Of a DNA stretch of 12,011 nucleotides, positions 1 to 9,210 are shown in pieces. Below the pieces are notes generated by a model that saw only the letters and a program-made list of their open reading frames with translations, did no database searches and was not told the origin of the DNA. Origin of the DNA: Clostridia bacterium (GTDB lineage Bacteria; Bacillota_A; Clostridia; Christensenellales; Borkfalkiaceae); contig JAFTIG010000013.1 of the NCBI GenBank assembly GCA_017457015.1, positions 1 to 12,011 of the forward strand. Direction: 5' to 3'. Position numbers and translations under genes: made by a program. Position 1 is the stretch's first letter, and every line of letters starts with the position of its first letter.

Positions 1-677
1 TCGATAGGGGAACTAGACCTATAAGGGTATATTTTGAAGACGCGCTATTAAACACCTTCTTATATTCCGCAGGTACTAGTTTGGCGGCCTTTCTATCTTG
101 CTTTACGACGGCGTATATCCTTTATAAATTCCGTCGCTTTAGAAGTAGCGGAGTTTTCTACGCAATAATAGTCATAGCAATAAACTTACCGCTTGCGGGC
201 GGAACGGCGTCGGGGCTTAAACTTTATCACCAACTCGGCGTTTACGACAATATGTTGGCGCTGTGTATATTAAACGCACACCCCTTGCAATTCTTCTTTT
301 TAATATTCTATTCGTCTTTCTTCTCAATTCCGACCGACTTTTTCGAGGCGGCGGAAGTCGACGGCGCGGGTAGATTTAGAATTATGGTGCAAATTGCGTT
401 GCCGTTAGTTAAAGGGATAGTGTTGCTTTTTTTCTTGCAGTCCTTCGTTGCTGCTTGGAACAACTATATGACATGTTTAATGTACATGCCGTCGTACCCC
501 ACGATAGGCTATCTATTGTATAAGTTCAAATTCAAATCTTCACCGGTTGAAATAAACCACGCAACCGTTAAACTTACTGCGTGTTTCGTGTGCGCGTTAC
601 CTATAATAGTGTTATTCATCTTCTTTGGCAAAAAGATGATGCAAGGTGTATCGATAGCAGGCGGCGTTAAAGGTTAA
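1..677 (+). CDS. ABC sugar transporter permease, MalG-type, 5'-truncated by window edge
   Basis: This is the inner-membrane permease subunit of a carbohydrate ABC importer (CUT1/MalG-like, binding-protein-dependent family). The reading frame is open to the left edge: codons from position 3 read DRGTRPIRVYFEDALLNTFL, a typical stretch just before a MalG transmembrane helix. The TTG at 81 is therefore internal and the true start lies upstream. The EAA loop that docks on the ATPase is clear at about nt 345-404 (EAAEVDGAGR, then IALP). Hydrophobic segments before and after it fit the usual six-helix fold, and the C-terminus (MMQGVSIAGGVKG) is the typical family ending. The partner permease, solute-binding protein and ATPase are not in the window; the first two probably lie upstream. 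The next gene begins 21 bp later, which suggests a shared operon. Family assignment is firm; the transported sugar is unknown. Confidence 0.93.
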   Translation, partial: DRGTRPIRVYFEDALLNTFLYSAGTSLAAFLSCFTTAYILYKFRRFRSSGVFYAIIVIAINLPLAGGTASGLKLYHQLGVYDNMLALCILNAHPLQFFFLIFYSSFFSIPTDFFEAAEVDGAGRFRIMVQIALPLVKGIVLLFFLQSFVAAWNNYMTCLMYMPSYPTIGYLLYKFKFKSSPVEINHATVKLTACFVCALPIIVLFIFFGKKMMQGVSIAGGVKG

Positions 678-686
678 AAAAAGAAT

Positions 687-692
687 AAGGAG
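687..692 (+). promoter_or_regulatory. Ribosome binding site for the 1009-aa secreted protein
   Basis: AAGGAG lies 6 bases before the ATG at 699, within the 21-bp gap after the permease stop. It supports this start, and no promoter is visible in the gap. Confidence 0.8.
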
Positions 693-698
693 AAAATA

Positions 699-3600
699 AT
701 GAAAAGTAAAAAACTGTTTGTTTTAATAAGTTTAGTTTGCATTTTAGTCGTAAGCACCGTTTGTGCGATAATCGGCTTTGCAGACGACGACTATACTTTT
801 GACGAAGTGCAACTAAGCAATGAGTTTTACGCAGGCGATACTTTTACCGTTCCAAACGTAAAAGTATCTAATGGAGAAAAATCTTTTGACACGGAATTTT
901 CTCTGCAGTTCCCTGACGGTAAAAGTTATACGGACGACGACTCTAATCCACTTACCGTAAGTGAATATAAACTTAATATGGCTGGCGTTTACCGTTTGAT
1001 TTATTCGGCAATCGTTGACGGAAAACGTCTTTCAAAAGAAATAAAGTTTACCGTTAAAAGCAAGTTGTATTCAACTGACGGCAATAAGTCTATTATGGAG
1101 TACGGTCAAGCATCCTATAAAAATATTTACGACGACGACTCTCAAACGCGTACAGGTTTGAAATTAAGTCTTGCCGCAGGCGAAGAGTTTAGTTATAACG
1201 AGTTGGTAGATTTAAGAGAAGGCGATGCAATGCGCAGTCTTATAACCTTTTACGCATTGCCGACCGTTGACCGTCAACTTGACGCGTCAGGCATAACTTT
1301 AGTTTTGACCGATGCTTACGATTCTTCTAATACGGTGGAAATAAAAATTAAAGCGGTAGAATTACCTATAAACCAAATGGCGGAATCACACTGGAACTGG
1401 ACCTATCTTTCCGCGTGTGCGCCTAGCGTTGGGCAAGTTACTACGGGGTACGCAAAGGGCAACCCGATAGAAGTTCAAGTAGACACCATTTACGGTACGG
1501 GCGTTCAATTCTCGTTCTACGGCAGTAACTTTTATAAAACTAGCAACCCGATTAACTGGGGTATGACCGTTTATTACAACCTAGAAGAAAAGGCAGTCTA
1601 CGTTGGACCAAACAAGGTCGTTGACCTTGACGACCCGTTCTTTTTCGGAACTAAACTTTGGGGTGGATTTACCACGGGCGAAGTTTTCTTTGGGATAAAA
1701 GGCAACACCTTCTATAAAGATTATATCAACCTTTTAATAACGGAAATTTGCGGTAAAGATCCTTCGGGCGAAAATATTTTAGTTAAAGATAGCGTGCCCG
1801 AAATGAATATTGATTTTAACGCAATGGATAAAGATAATCTTTGGACGGTTTTAGGGCAAAAGTTCCCCGTATTTAACGCTACCGCAGTTGACGTTTACGA
1901 CGGACCTTTATCGGTTACGGTTAAGGCGTTTAACGGATATTATTCTTCAGTAAAAACCGAACTCGATATAGTCGACGGCTATTTTATTGCAGATAAACTC
2001 GGCGTGGTAACGCTTGAATATTCGGTTACCGCACACGACGGCACTAAACACGTAAAATTAATTGATATTCCAGTAAAGGCTGAAAAGACTATATCGGTTG
2101 AACTTTCAAACGATTATACCGATAGTGGAATAGCGGGCGATATAGTTAAAATTGCAGATTACAGCGTATCGGGTAGCGTTGGTAAAGCCGAAGAAAGCGT
2201 TACCGTTACTAAAAACGGCAAAGAGTATTTAGTCACCGACGGAACGTTTACTGCGGACGATCAAGGCAGTTACACTGTTAAAATTTCCGCAGTTGATAAA
2301 ATAGGACAGACGGACGAACAAAGTTATACGGTAGAGATTTCTAAAAACGATAATCCCGTATTTTATGGCGACGTTATAGTTCCTAAATATATGGTGGTTG
2401 GAAAATCTTACACCTTGCCCGAGTACGTCGCTTACGATTTTAGCGCTTCTACCGGAACGGCTATTGATAGCGTAGTAAAGGTAAACGGCACTGTTGGAAA
2501 CGTTTATACGCCCACTACGGCAGGTGATATTACCATAGAGTACGTTGCAACCACCGCTAACGGTCAAACGGTTAAAACGTATTTGGCAAAGGCGATAGAC
2601 GCAACCAAGACCGCCGTCAATGGCGATAAGGTTATGGATGCCATAAAATATTTTGACCAAACGGGCTTTACCACGTCGGCAAACTCCAGTGGTGTAAACT
2701 TTACCACGACGGAAAGCGCGAGCGCGACCTTTATCAATTACCTTTCGTCTTACGACTTCGTTTTAGACTTCGTTATAAGTCCTAATAAAAAGGCGTTTAC
2801 AAAGTTAGAATTTACTTTGACGGACGTTTTAGTTAAGGATAACGTCTTGACGATTGCAGTGTATGCAAACGACGGTAAAGTTACCGTAAACGGCGCTGAC
2901 ACAGGCATTAAAATCAGTTTAGAAGCCTTGTTTGACACCACGGGTAGAACGTCCGCAAGCATAGCCTTTGACGCAAGAACGGAAAAACTCATTGCGGGCG
3001 CTAACGCTTATACGGTTGATGGCTTTATTCCGTTCACTGACGATATCGCAATTTTTGCGGTAAAGATGGACGGCGTAACGGCGGAAAGTGAATTTTCAAT
3101 CAGAAAAATTTGCAACCAAGTTTTAAGGTCAACGCCAAGGACGGATAACATAGACCCGATGCTTTCGTATAACTGCACTTACGGACTCTATATGGAAAAG
3201 AATAGCGTGCTTACTATCTTTAGGGCGGTTGTGTGTGACGTTTTAAGCCCCTTAAAGACTAATTGCTTAAGTGTATATAACCCCGACGGCAGTATTGCCA
3301 CCGCGATTGACGGCACTAAACTTGACAAAGTTTTGTCAAATAAAGATTATCAAATAACGCTTAATAGTTACGGCACTTACGTTATAGATTATACGGTTAT
3401 AGACGACGCTAATAACGCTCCGTCGTATAAAGTAAACATTCAAGTCGTCGACAACGAACCGCCTGTAATTAGGGTAAAAGACACTTTCCCCAAGACTGCA
3501 AAGGTCGGTGACGTTATAAGGATACCTGATTATCAAGTCACTGACGACGTTGATAAGGATTTGAGCGTGACGATAATTTTATATAACGATTTCGATGGAC

Positions 3601-3728
3601 TTAGAAGAATTTGGACGGATAAATATTTCGTTATAAACGAAGTTGCTGATTATAGCATTACCTATATAAGTTACGATACGGCGGGCAACGCCGCAAGCGT
3701 GACAGTCACTATACACGTGGAGGGATAA
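699..3728 (+). CDS. Secreted multidomain Ig-like / lectin-like surface protein
   Basis: This is a large exported protein of unknown function. Residues 1-28 form a Sec signal peptide (KSKK, a hydrophobic core, then GFA before an acidic stretch). There is no lipobox, LPXTG motif or C-terminal membrane anchor. The body is all beta-like: an Ig-like domain at about 32-120; a larger lectin/LamG-like region at 125-350; Ig-like domains at about 388-460, 463-548 and 555-632; a second lectin-like region at about 640-805; and two Ig-like domains at about 820-917 and 919-1008. The last of these starts DNEPPVI and contains DYSITYISYDTAGN, typical of bacterial Ig-like domains of the group 3/HYR style. No catalytic motif was recognised. 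Its place between a sugar permease and a DUF4838 lipoprotein suggests glycan binding at the cell surface, which is inference. Domain borders are estimates by eye. Confidence 0.85.
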   Translation: MKSKKLFVLISLVCILVVSTVCAIIGFADDDYTFDEVQLSNEFYAGDTFTVPNVKVSNGEKSFDTEFSLQFPDGKSYTDDDSNPLTVSEYKLNMAGVYRLIYSAIVDGKRLSKEIKFTVKSKLYSTDGNKSIMEYGQASYKNIYDDDSQTRTGLKLSLAAGEEFSYNELVDLREGDAMRSLITFYALPTVDRQLDASGITLVLTDAYDSSNTVEIKIKAVELPINQMAESHWNWTYLSACAPSVGQVTTGYAKGNPIEVQVDTIYGTGVQFSFYGSNFYKTSNPINWGMTVYYNLEEKAVYVGPNKVVDLDDPFFFGTKLWGGFTTGEVFFGIKGNTFYKDYINLLITEICGKDPSGENILVKDSVPEMNIDFNAMDKDNLWTVLGQKFPVFNATAVDVYDGPLSVTVKAFNGYYSSVKTELDIVDGYFIADKLGVVTLEYSVTAHDGTKHVKLIDIPVKAEKTISVELSNDYTDSGIAGDIVKIADYSVSGSVGKAEESVTVTKNGKEYLVTDGTFTADDQGSYTVKISAVDKIGQTDEQSYTVEISKNDNPVFYGDVIVPKYMVVGKSYTLPEYVAYDFSASTGTAIDSVVKVNGTVGNVYTPTTAGDITIEYVATTANGQTVKTYLAKAIDATKTAVNGDKVMDAIKYFDQTGFTTSANSSGVNFTTTESASATFINYLSSYDFVLDFVISPNKKAFTKLEFTLTDVLVKDNVLTIAVYANDGKVTVNGADTGIKISLEALFDTTGRTSASIAFDARTEKLIAGANAYTVDGFIPFTDDIAIFAVKMDGVTAESEFSIRKICNQVLRSTPRTDNIDPMLSYNCTYGLYMEKNSVLTIFRAVVCDVLSPLKTNCLSVYNPDGSIATAIDGTKLDKVLSNKDYQITLNSYGTYVIDYTVIDDANNAPSYKVNIQVVDNEPPVIRVKDTFPKTAKVGDVIRIPDYQVTDDVDKDLSVTIILYNDFDGLRRIWTDKYFVINEVADYSITYISYDTAGNAASVTVTIHVEG
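3719..3724 (+). promoter_or_regulatory. Ribosome binding site inside the end of the upstream gene
   Basis: GGAGGG overlaps the last codons of the Ig-like gene, and the ATG at 3732 follows 7 bases later. Only 3 bp separate the two genes, so translation of the second is probably coupled to the first. Confidence 0.75.
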
Positions 3729-3731
3729 CGG

Positions 3732-5840
3732 ATGAAAAAGATATTAAGAAAATCTGTATTGATAATAACCGTGCTCATCCTTGCTTTAGGTGGAACGCTT
3801 ACGGGGTGCAACGAACAAACTGAAAGCGCACCAAACTTAAAGGCGAACACAAGAGAAAGGAAGGCGCAAGTTCACGTTTATAATATGACCGAAACTGAAG
3901 ACTATTTGGTTAAAAACGGTATGAGTGATTACGTTTTAGTTTTCCCTGAAACACCTACTAGCCACATGAACGACGAAGCGGTCAGCGAACTTTTAACTTT
4001 CTTTAAGCAGGCGACGGGCATTGCACTTCCAAGCAAACCCGATACAGGGCTTGAATTTGACCAAGATAGCAAATATATTTCCATTGGCGATACTTCAGTG
4101 GCAACTCAAGCAGGCGTGCAAGTGGATAAAACCGAACTCGGCACTGGCGGATACGAGATTAAGACTGTTAATAAGTCTATCTTTATTGCAGGCGGCACAT
4201 GGGGCGAAGTTTACGGCGTTTACGGGTTTTTGGATTTATATTTTAACTTTGAAGTTTATTCGGGTGATGAAATATATATCGACACGGGCGTGACCGATTT
4301 GAAACTTTACGATTTTGGCGTTAAAGATATCCCTGACATTGAACACATGATGGGACCTTACGGTCGTAGCGTAGTAGATGCGAGAAGGCTCACTCTTAAA
4401 TGGGTTGGCGACGTTTACGCGTCAAATAGGGGATACGTTTATCACAACATGCTTAACGGCATACTCCCGTTTGAACTTTACGGCGTGGACGTGAACGCGG
4501 ATACGGACGTTAACGGCAATCCTATAACCAAGAATATGAAAGACGATATATTAAATCATCCTATGTATTCTGAAAAACCCGAGTGGTTTAACCACCCCGA
4601 GTGGTACGTTATGGAAAAGACGGTTAACCAAGACCCGCTTGGCGACAATACCAAGAAAGAGCCTTTGCAAGTAAACTTAAGCGTTTCGGTTGAAGGTTGG
4701 TCGGACGAGCAAAACCAAATCTCACAAGACCTATTATTTGACGTTATGCTTTACGAAATGCGCTTGGCGCTCGACGCTTCGCCGTATAGAATAATGCAGT
4801 TTACCCCGCAAGATAACACTTACTGGAGTGACGACGCGGCAAGTATGGCAAGTTATGAAAAGTACGGCACGCACGCTGCGGAATATATTCAGTTTGCAAA
4901 TAAGATAGCAACCGAACTTAAAAAAGATTATCCTGATTTTAGGCTTGAACTCTTTGCTTACTCCGCAACTGAAAAAGCACCCGTCAAAAAGAACGATAAG
5001 GGCGAATACGTGCCTATCGACGACACGGTCGTTCTTGCAGATAACGTAGATATTATGCTTTGTTTTTCCTTCTTAAACAGAACTTGCGACGTTTATAACG
5101 AAAAACTTAACGCGGAACATCTTACTATGGCAAACGAGTGGGCACCGCTTATTAAGAGAGCGTCGTCTTGGCTATACGGGCTTACCTATTACGCAAATTA
5201 TTTTATGCCGACTAACACCTTGATGGGCATTGCGGACTCTTACCGCTATATGTACGAACAAGGGTATAAGATGATTTTAGACGAATCGCAAGTTGGCGTA
5301 AACGGATACGTTGCAACCGACTGGGCGGTAGTTAAAACTTACCTTGCGTCAAAAATTCACTGGGACGTTTATCAAAACCAAGGCGAACTTATTTTAGACT
5401 TTTTTGACAACTACTTTAAGGCGGCGTCAAAAGATATGTACGAGGCGTTTAATCTTATACAAAACAGAATAACCGAACTCGGTATTCTTCAAGAAGATTT
5501 AACTAATATAAGAGTTGACCACAGCGCAGCGCAAAAGGCAATGCTTAAAGAAAGTTCTTGGTCGGATAACCTTTTACAGCAAATTTTAGGCAAGTTTGAC
5601 GACGCTTATAAGGCGATAGAAGTTTATAAGGACACCGACCCTGCGTTATACAAAAAGTTATACGACAGAATTAACTTAGAGTCGCTTGCAATTAGATATT
5701 TAAGAATTGAAATCTACGGCAAGTATTACGGCGAACAAAAAGCGCAGTGGCTTAAAGATTTAAGAAAGGATGCGGAAACGCTTGGCATGAAGAGATTCGG
5801 CGGTTTGGTAACCTTTGACGATTACTTTGGAAAAGCATAA
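3732..5840 (+). CDS. DUF4838 domain lipoprotein, putative glycan-active enzyme
   Basis: This is an exported lipoprotein with a signal peptide and lipobox LTGC (lipidated Cys26). Residues about 65-185 resemble the N-terminal domain seen before GH67 and GH20 catalytic barrels: a helix (EAVSELLTFFKQATG), an ISIGDT strand, then YEIKTVNKSIFIAGG and WGEVYGVYGFLDLY. Residues about 280-560 match the DUF4838 pattern. This includes a MQFTPQDNTYWSD loop, where many relatives as I recall them have a (D/N)DN loop followed by CxCxxC. It also includes NVDIMLCFSFLNRTCD, a WLYGLTYYANY strand, EQGYKMILDESQVG and YLASKIHWD. The C-terminal ~130 residues are helical. The family sits near glycan-use genes in many bacteria, but I know of no settled activity for it. 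It is the only plausible hydrolase in the window. Catalytic residues cannot be assigned here; E516-equivalent assignments would be guesswork. Confidence 0.85.
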   Translation: MKKILRKSVLIITVLILALGGTLTGCNEQTESAPNLKANTRERKAQVHVYNMTETEDYLVKNGMSDYVLVFPETPTSHMNDEAVSELLTFFKQATGIALPSKPDTGLEFDQDSKYISIGDTSVATQAGVQVDKTELGTGGYEIKTVNKSIFIAGGTWGEVYGVYGFLDLYFNFEVYSGDEIYIDTGVTDLKLYDFGVKDIPDIEHMMGPYGRSVVDARRLTLKWVGDVYASNRGYVYHNMLNGILPFELYGVDVNADTDVNGNPITKNMKDDILNHPMYSEKPEWFNHPEWYVMEKTVNQDPLGDNTKKEPLQVNLSVSVEGWSDEQNQISQDLLFDVMLYEMRLALDASPYRIMQFTPQDNTYWSDDAASMASYEKYGTHAAEYIQFANKIATELKKDYPDFRLELFAYSATEKAPVKKNDKGEYVPIDDTVVLADNVDIMLCFSFLNRTCDVYNEKLNAEHLTMANEWAPLIKRASSWLYGLTYYANYFMPTNTLMGIADSYRYMYEQGYKMILDESQVGVNGYVATDWAVVKTYLASKIHWDVYQNQGELILDFFDNYFKAASKDMYEAFNLIQNRITELGILQEDLTNIRVDHSAAQKAMLKESSWSDNLLQQILGKFDDAYKAIEVYKDTDPALYKKLYDRINLESLAIRYLRIEIYGKYYGEQKAQWLKDLRKDAETLGMKRFGGLVTFDDYFGKA

Positions 5841-5846
5841 GGGGGA
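5839..5846 (+). promoter_or_regulatory. Ribosome binding site overlapping the DUF4838 stop
   Basis: AAGGGGGA begins within the TAA stop at 5838-5840 and sits 6-7 bases before the ATG at 5853. The 12-bp gap leaves no room for a separate promoter. Confidence 0.7.
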
Positions 5847-5852
5847 ATAAGC

Positions 5853-8800
5853 ATGAAAAGAAAATTTTTATTGGCACTATTTACGACTTTATGTTTAATA
5901 TTCACTTGCATGGCGGTTGCTTGCGATAAAGAGCAGGCTGACGACGCGGGTTGGTACGACCCGACCGAGACGGTCAAGACGATATATTTTGCGGACGCGT
6001 CTTATTCGGTCGATAGATATTCGGTTATAACCTTAAATCCCAACTACACGGGGGATTCCACGGTTGAGTGGGAAAGTTCAGATACCGACGTGGCATTAGT
6101 TATAGACGGGCAAGTGCTTGGCGTATCGGCGGGCACGGCAACGGTCACCGCAAGTGCGGACGGTGAAAGCGCGTCTTGTACGATTGCGGTCAGCAACTCT
6201 ACCCAGTTCGTAACTCTTTCCGTTTCTCAAAACAAGGTTGAATTAGCACTTAACAAGACCAAAACTATATATCCCACCGTTATAGACAACAACGGCGTAA
6301 ACGTGGGTGAAAAGTTTGCTACGTTTACCTTTGAGTCCGAAGACCAAAATATCGCGACCGTATCTAACGGCGTGATAACTGCGACTGGCGTAGGAAACAC
6401 CAACGTTTTGGTTATCGCAAGTTACGCAGGCAGAACGGTTACGGAAACGGTTGCGGTTGAAGTTAAAGAAAACGTTAACCTTTCTTTTGATAAAGCGGAA
6501 ACTGAACTTTACGCAAACTCACTTGGCGGAACGAAAAAGAACACGGAAAATTTAGTGGTTTACGCTTATGAAAACGACCAGTTAATATCCGCGCCCGAAA
6601 TCGCTTGGTCGGTTGAAGACCAAACGATTGCAAAGGTTGAAAACGGCGTAGTTACGGGCATTAGTGAAGGAGAAACCACCGTCACGGCAGGATATACTGC
6701 TACGGGCGGTACTCAAATTACCACTAGTATAAAAGTTAAGGTAATTTATCCTGAAATAGAACTTGAAAATAAACTTTCATTAGAAGTCTTTGACGAGCAA
6801 AACGATACGATTGATTTTAATAAATATTCAGACTATTTTGACGGACAGTTTAACTCGGTAAAAGTTTTTGACGATTTAGACACTAAGATATCGGCAACGA
6901 TAGATGGTGGAACTGTCACAATAGAAAATCAAGATTTATCTTACGGGGAAAGGGAACTTTACTTCGTTATAAATTCTCAAATTAAATTTACTTGCTCTGC
7001 AAAGGTAGTAACCAAATACATTTCCGAACCCGAAGAACTTGCGTCCTTTGCGGTAGATTACGGCAGACGTGACGATAAGGACAACTATAGCGGTTGGTTC
7101 GTTTTAACTAACGATATAGATATGTCGGGTAAGACCGTTGATTGTGCGTTTGGTAAGGACGGCTCTGTATACGCAGTGTTTGACGATACCATAGGCTTTA
7201 GTGGAATTTTTGACGGCAACGGTTACACCGTGTTTAACTTAACCAGTAGCATATTCGGTAGAGTTAGCAAAAACGGTGTTATAAAGAACTTATCCGTATT
7301 TACCGAAAACTTAAAAGAGAGTGGAACGATTGCACACCTATTTGCAGGCACGCTTGAAAACTGCAATATCACGGCAGATCTTAAAAACGTTACGGCAACC
7401 CACTATCCTGCAATCGCTTATAGAACGCTTGGTGAAGCGGTTATTAAAAACACCGTCGTGGAAGTTTTAGGCATGGGGCAAGCACTCGGCGCAGTATTCT
7501 ACGATATTGAATCTTATCCGCCTAAAACCGAAAATCTTTACGTTATAACTCCAAGTGCGGACACACCTTTGGTTTCGGGCTCTACTGAACTAACGGCTAT
7601 TAAGTATGCGCAAAGCGAATTGGATAAAGACTTTAGCATGCTTGATGCGTCAAGCGGTTTCTGGACGTTACACCAAGGCGTTTATAGATTTACGAGTAGC
7701 ATTTATTATAGGTTAGATAAGATTACCGCTCCCGATAAATCCACCTTCAGTTTAACTGACGGCACGCTCACGTGGACGGCGATTGACGGCGCGGACGGCT
7801 ACACCGTTATGGTTAACGGCACGCCGATAGAAGTACCGACCAACACTTTAACGGGCGTTACGGGCGACGTGGTAATTCAAATTAAGGCAAACGGTAACGG
7901 TTTGAGTTTCCGTGACAGTGATTATAGTGATAAGTTTATCTATATCCTACCCGAAGCACCTTACGTTGCAGACTTTGACAGTTTGGCGTATACCGAACTG
8001 GTAACTCACCATTCAAAAAATGCTAACTTTGCAGGAAGCACTAAAGTAGAGTGGCTTGAAGAATATGAAGGTGAAAAAGGTGTATTAAAAGTAACCGGTA
8101 TGTCTAACTGGATAGACGGCGTTTTGAACTTCGGTTTCTCTATCAACTTGCCTAAAAAATATACGGAAAGCGGTTATACTCTCCGTTATCGTGTGGAAAA
8201 GGTTAAAACGGACGGCGTAGAACATCCGTCGGTTAGATACATTTCCGTTGACGACGGCTTTAGGTACGATAATAACACCAGTCACTGGTTGATTGCAAAC
8301 ACCACGTGGGTAAATTCTAATAGGTTTGACAAGTGGTATACCGAATATTGTACACCTGCTGATAGCAATAAAGATAGAATTTGCTTTACCGTTTCTACAG
8401 AAGTACGTTCAAGCGGCGGATTATACGGCGGTTGGGTAATTTATATCTCGTTTGCAATGGACGGCGATCAAAGAGAGTATATTAAAGAACTTGACAACAA
8501 AGCGGCGTTGGACGCTATTAAGAACGCGTTAAAGGGTGACGAACTTGCAACCTTTGATAGCGCAGACTATACTAAGTTGGTAACGCTGCATAAAGGCAGG
8601 GGCACGACTAATTACGGCGTAGCCATTTCAGATAGCGTTGACTATAGCGTGGAAATATTGGACACCTATCAAGGCGAAAGCGGTGTGTTAAAAATATCGT
8701 TTAGCGCGTCTAAATTAGGCTACTCACCGTACGAGTTAAGTATAGGAATAAGTTTACCGAAAGCGTACACTAAAGACGGTTACACGTTAAAGTGGCGTCT

Positions 8801-9080
8801 TGAAGAAAGCGATATGGAAAACAAATCTTTAAGATATATTACCGTAGACGAGTCATTTAAATACGACTGGACTAATAGCCACTTATTGTTTGATACTCAA
8901 AGTTCGTCTTGGGCGGATAAGACGGTAACGGGCTTATATGATATTTGGCACGTAGAGTATTGTACGCCAAAGACCGACACGGTAAAAAATAGGCTCGGTT
9001 TCGTTACTTCAACTAAAAACGTCGGCGGTTGGTCGCTCTATATATCTTATATAATGGACGGCGATACTACTAATGCTTAA
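5853..9080 (+). CDS. Lipoprotein with Big_2 Ig-like domains, beta-helix-like region and twin C-terminal module
   Basis: The N-terminus is a lipoprotein signal (AVAC, lipidated Cys24). Three Ig-like group 2 (Big_2) domains follow at about 42-115, 118-205 and 207-298, each with the typical pattern of an 'E/WSS-D-xxVA' strand, then 'NGVVTG', then 'GxTTVTA'. A linker domain spans 303-390. Residues about 390-615 resemble GLUG/pectate-lyase-like beta-helix repeats (FVLTNDIDMSGK, GFSGIFDGNGYTV, IKNLSVF). An Fn3-like domain (LTWTAIDGADGYTVMVNG) covers 621-699. The C-terminus holds two copies of a ~175-residue module (about 706-880 and 899-1075) shared with the next large gene. No catalytic residues of pectate lyases were recognised. 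A role in binding a glycan at the outer face of the membrane is inferred from the architecture and from the operon with a sugar permease. Confidence 0.87.
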   Translation: MKRKFLLALFTTLCLIFTCMAVACDKEQADDAGWYDPTETVKTIYFADASYSVDRYSVITLNPNYTGDSTVEWESSDTDVALVIDGQVLGVSAGTATVTASADGESASCTIAVSNSTQFVTLSVSQNKVELALNKTKTIYPTVIDNNGVNVGEKFATFTFESEDQNIATVSNGVITATGVGNTNVLVIASYAGRTVTETVAVEVKENVNLSFDKAETELYANSLGGTKKNTENLVVYAYENDQLISAPEIAWSVEDQTIAKVENGVVTGISEGETTVTAGYTATGGTQITTSIKVKVIYPEIELENKLSLEVFDEQNDTIDFNKYSDYFDGQFNSVKVFDDLDTKISATIDGGTVTIENQDLSYGERELYFVINSQIKFTCSAKVVTKYISEPEELASFAVDYGRRDDKDNYSGWFVLTNDIDMSGKTVDCAFGKDGSVYAVFDDTIGFSGIFDGNGYTVFNLTSSIFGRVSKNGVIKNLSVFTENLKESGTIAHLFAGTLENCNITADLKNVTATHYPAIAYRTLGEAVIKNTVVEVLGMGQALGAVFYDIESYPPKTENLYVITPSADTPLVSGSTELTAIKYAQSELDKDFSMLDASSGFWTLHQGVYRFTSSIYYRLDKITAPDKSTFSLTDGTLTWTAIDGADGYTVMVNGTPIEVPTNTLTGVTGDVVIQIKANGNGLSFRDSDYSDKFIYILPEAPYVADFDSLAYTELVTHHSKNANFAGSTKVEWLEEYEGEKGVLKVTGMSNWIDGVLNFGFSINLPKKYTESGYTLRYRVEKVKTDGVEHPSVRYISVDDGFRYDNNTSHWLIANTTWVNSNRFDKWYTEYCTPADSNKDRICFTVSTEVRSSGGLYGGWVIYISFAMDGDQREYIKELDNKAALDAIKNALKGDELATFDSADYTKLVTLHKGRGTTNYGVAISDSVDYSVEILDTYQGESGVLKISFSASKLGYSPYELSIGISLPKAYTKDGYTLKWRLEESDMENKSLRYITVDESFKYDWTNSHLLFDTQSSSWADKTVTGLYDIWHVEYCTPKTDTVKNRLGFVTSTKNVGGWSLYISYIMDGDTTNA
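7968..9077 (+). repeat. Tandem pair of an unnamed ~175-residue module, copies A1 and A2
   Basis: Copy A1 begins near 7968 and its MDGD end motif is near 8457. Copy A2 runs from 8547 to the stop. Shared signposts in order are: FDSxxYxxLV; Y(E/Q)GExGVLK(V/I); LPKxYT then GYTL(R/K); (S)xRYI(S/T)VD(D/E)xF(R/K)Y; WxxEYCTP followed by a (D/N)R residue pair; a ST strand; GGWxxYIS and MDGD. The copies are diverged and the spacer between them is a helical ~25-residue linker. The pattern of strands, with a closing GGW-(I/L)YIS strand, suggests a beta-sandwich such as a carbohydrate-binding fold. I do not recognise it as a named family. Confidence 0.85.
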
Positions 9081-9090
9081 AGAAAAAAGA

Positions 9091-9126
9091 CCTTTCGTAT
9101 CGGCAAATTTTGCCGATACGAATAGG
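9091..9126 (+). terminator. Strong intergenic hairpin, possible attenuator or partial terminator
   Basis: TTCGTATCGGCAA (9094-9106) pairs perfectly with 9110-9122 around a 3-base loop, and CCT/AGG extends the stem past a single bulge. It starts 13 bases after the stop of the large lipoprotein. On the + strand it is followed only by CATTTT, a poor U-tract. On the opposite strand it would be followed by a good T run (TCTTTTTTCTTT), although no minus-strand gene reads towards it. It may reduce rather than stop read-through, or protect the 3' end of the upstream mRNA. Confidence 0.55.
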
Positions 9127-9195
9127 CATTTTAAAAGAAAAACGTTTATTAAAGTTAAAAAGTGGTAGCCATCCACTAAAAATAAAAAATATTTT

Positions 9196-9202
9196 AGGAG
9201 GT
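9196..9202 (+). promoter_or_regulatory. Ribosome binding site for the 45-codon small ORF
   Basis: AGGAGGT is a near-perfect Shine-Dalgarno sequence 8 bases before the ATG at 9211. Its strength is the main reason for calling the small ORF real. Confidence 0.8.
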
Positions 9203-9210
9203 ATAAAAAA

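Noticed and set aside
2229..3536. Three minus-strand reading frames (143, 80 and 66 aa) within the Ig-like gene
   Set aside because: No ribosome binding sites, atypical composition, and they lie opposite a well-supported coding sequence.
4021..4293. 90-aa plus-strand frame inside the DUF4838 gene
   Set aside because: Out-of-frame shadow with no ribosome binding site, inside a clear coding sequence.
9161..9177. AGTGG/CCACT inverted repeat before the small ORF as an operator
   Set aside because: Only a 5-bp stem with a 7-base loop; this is expected by chance in a spacer of this size.
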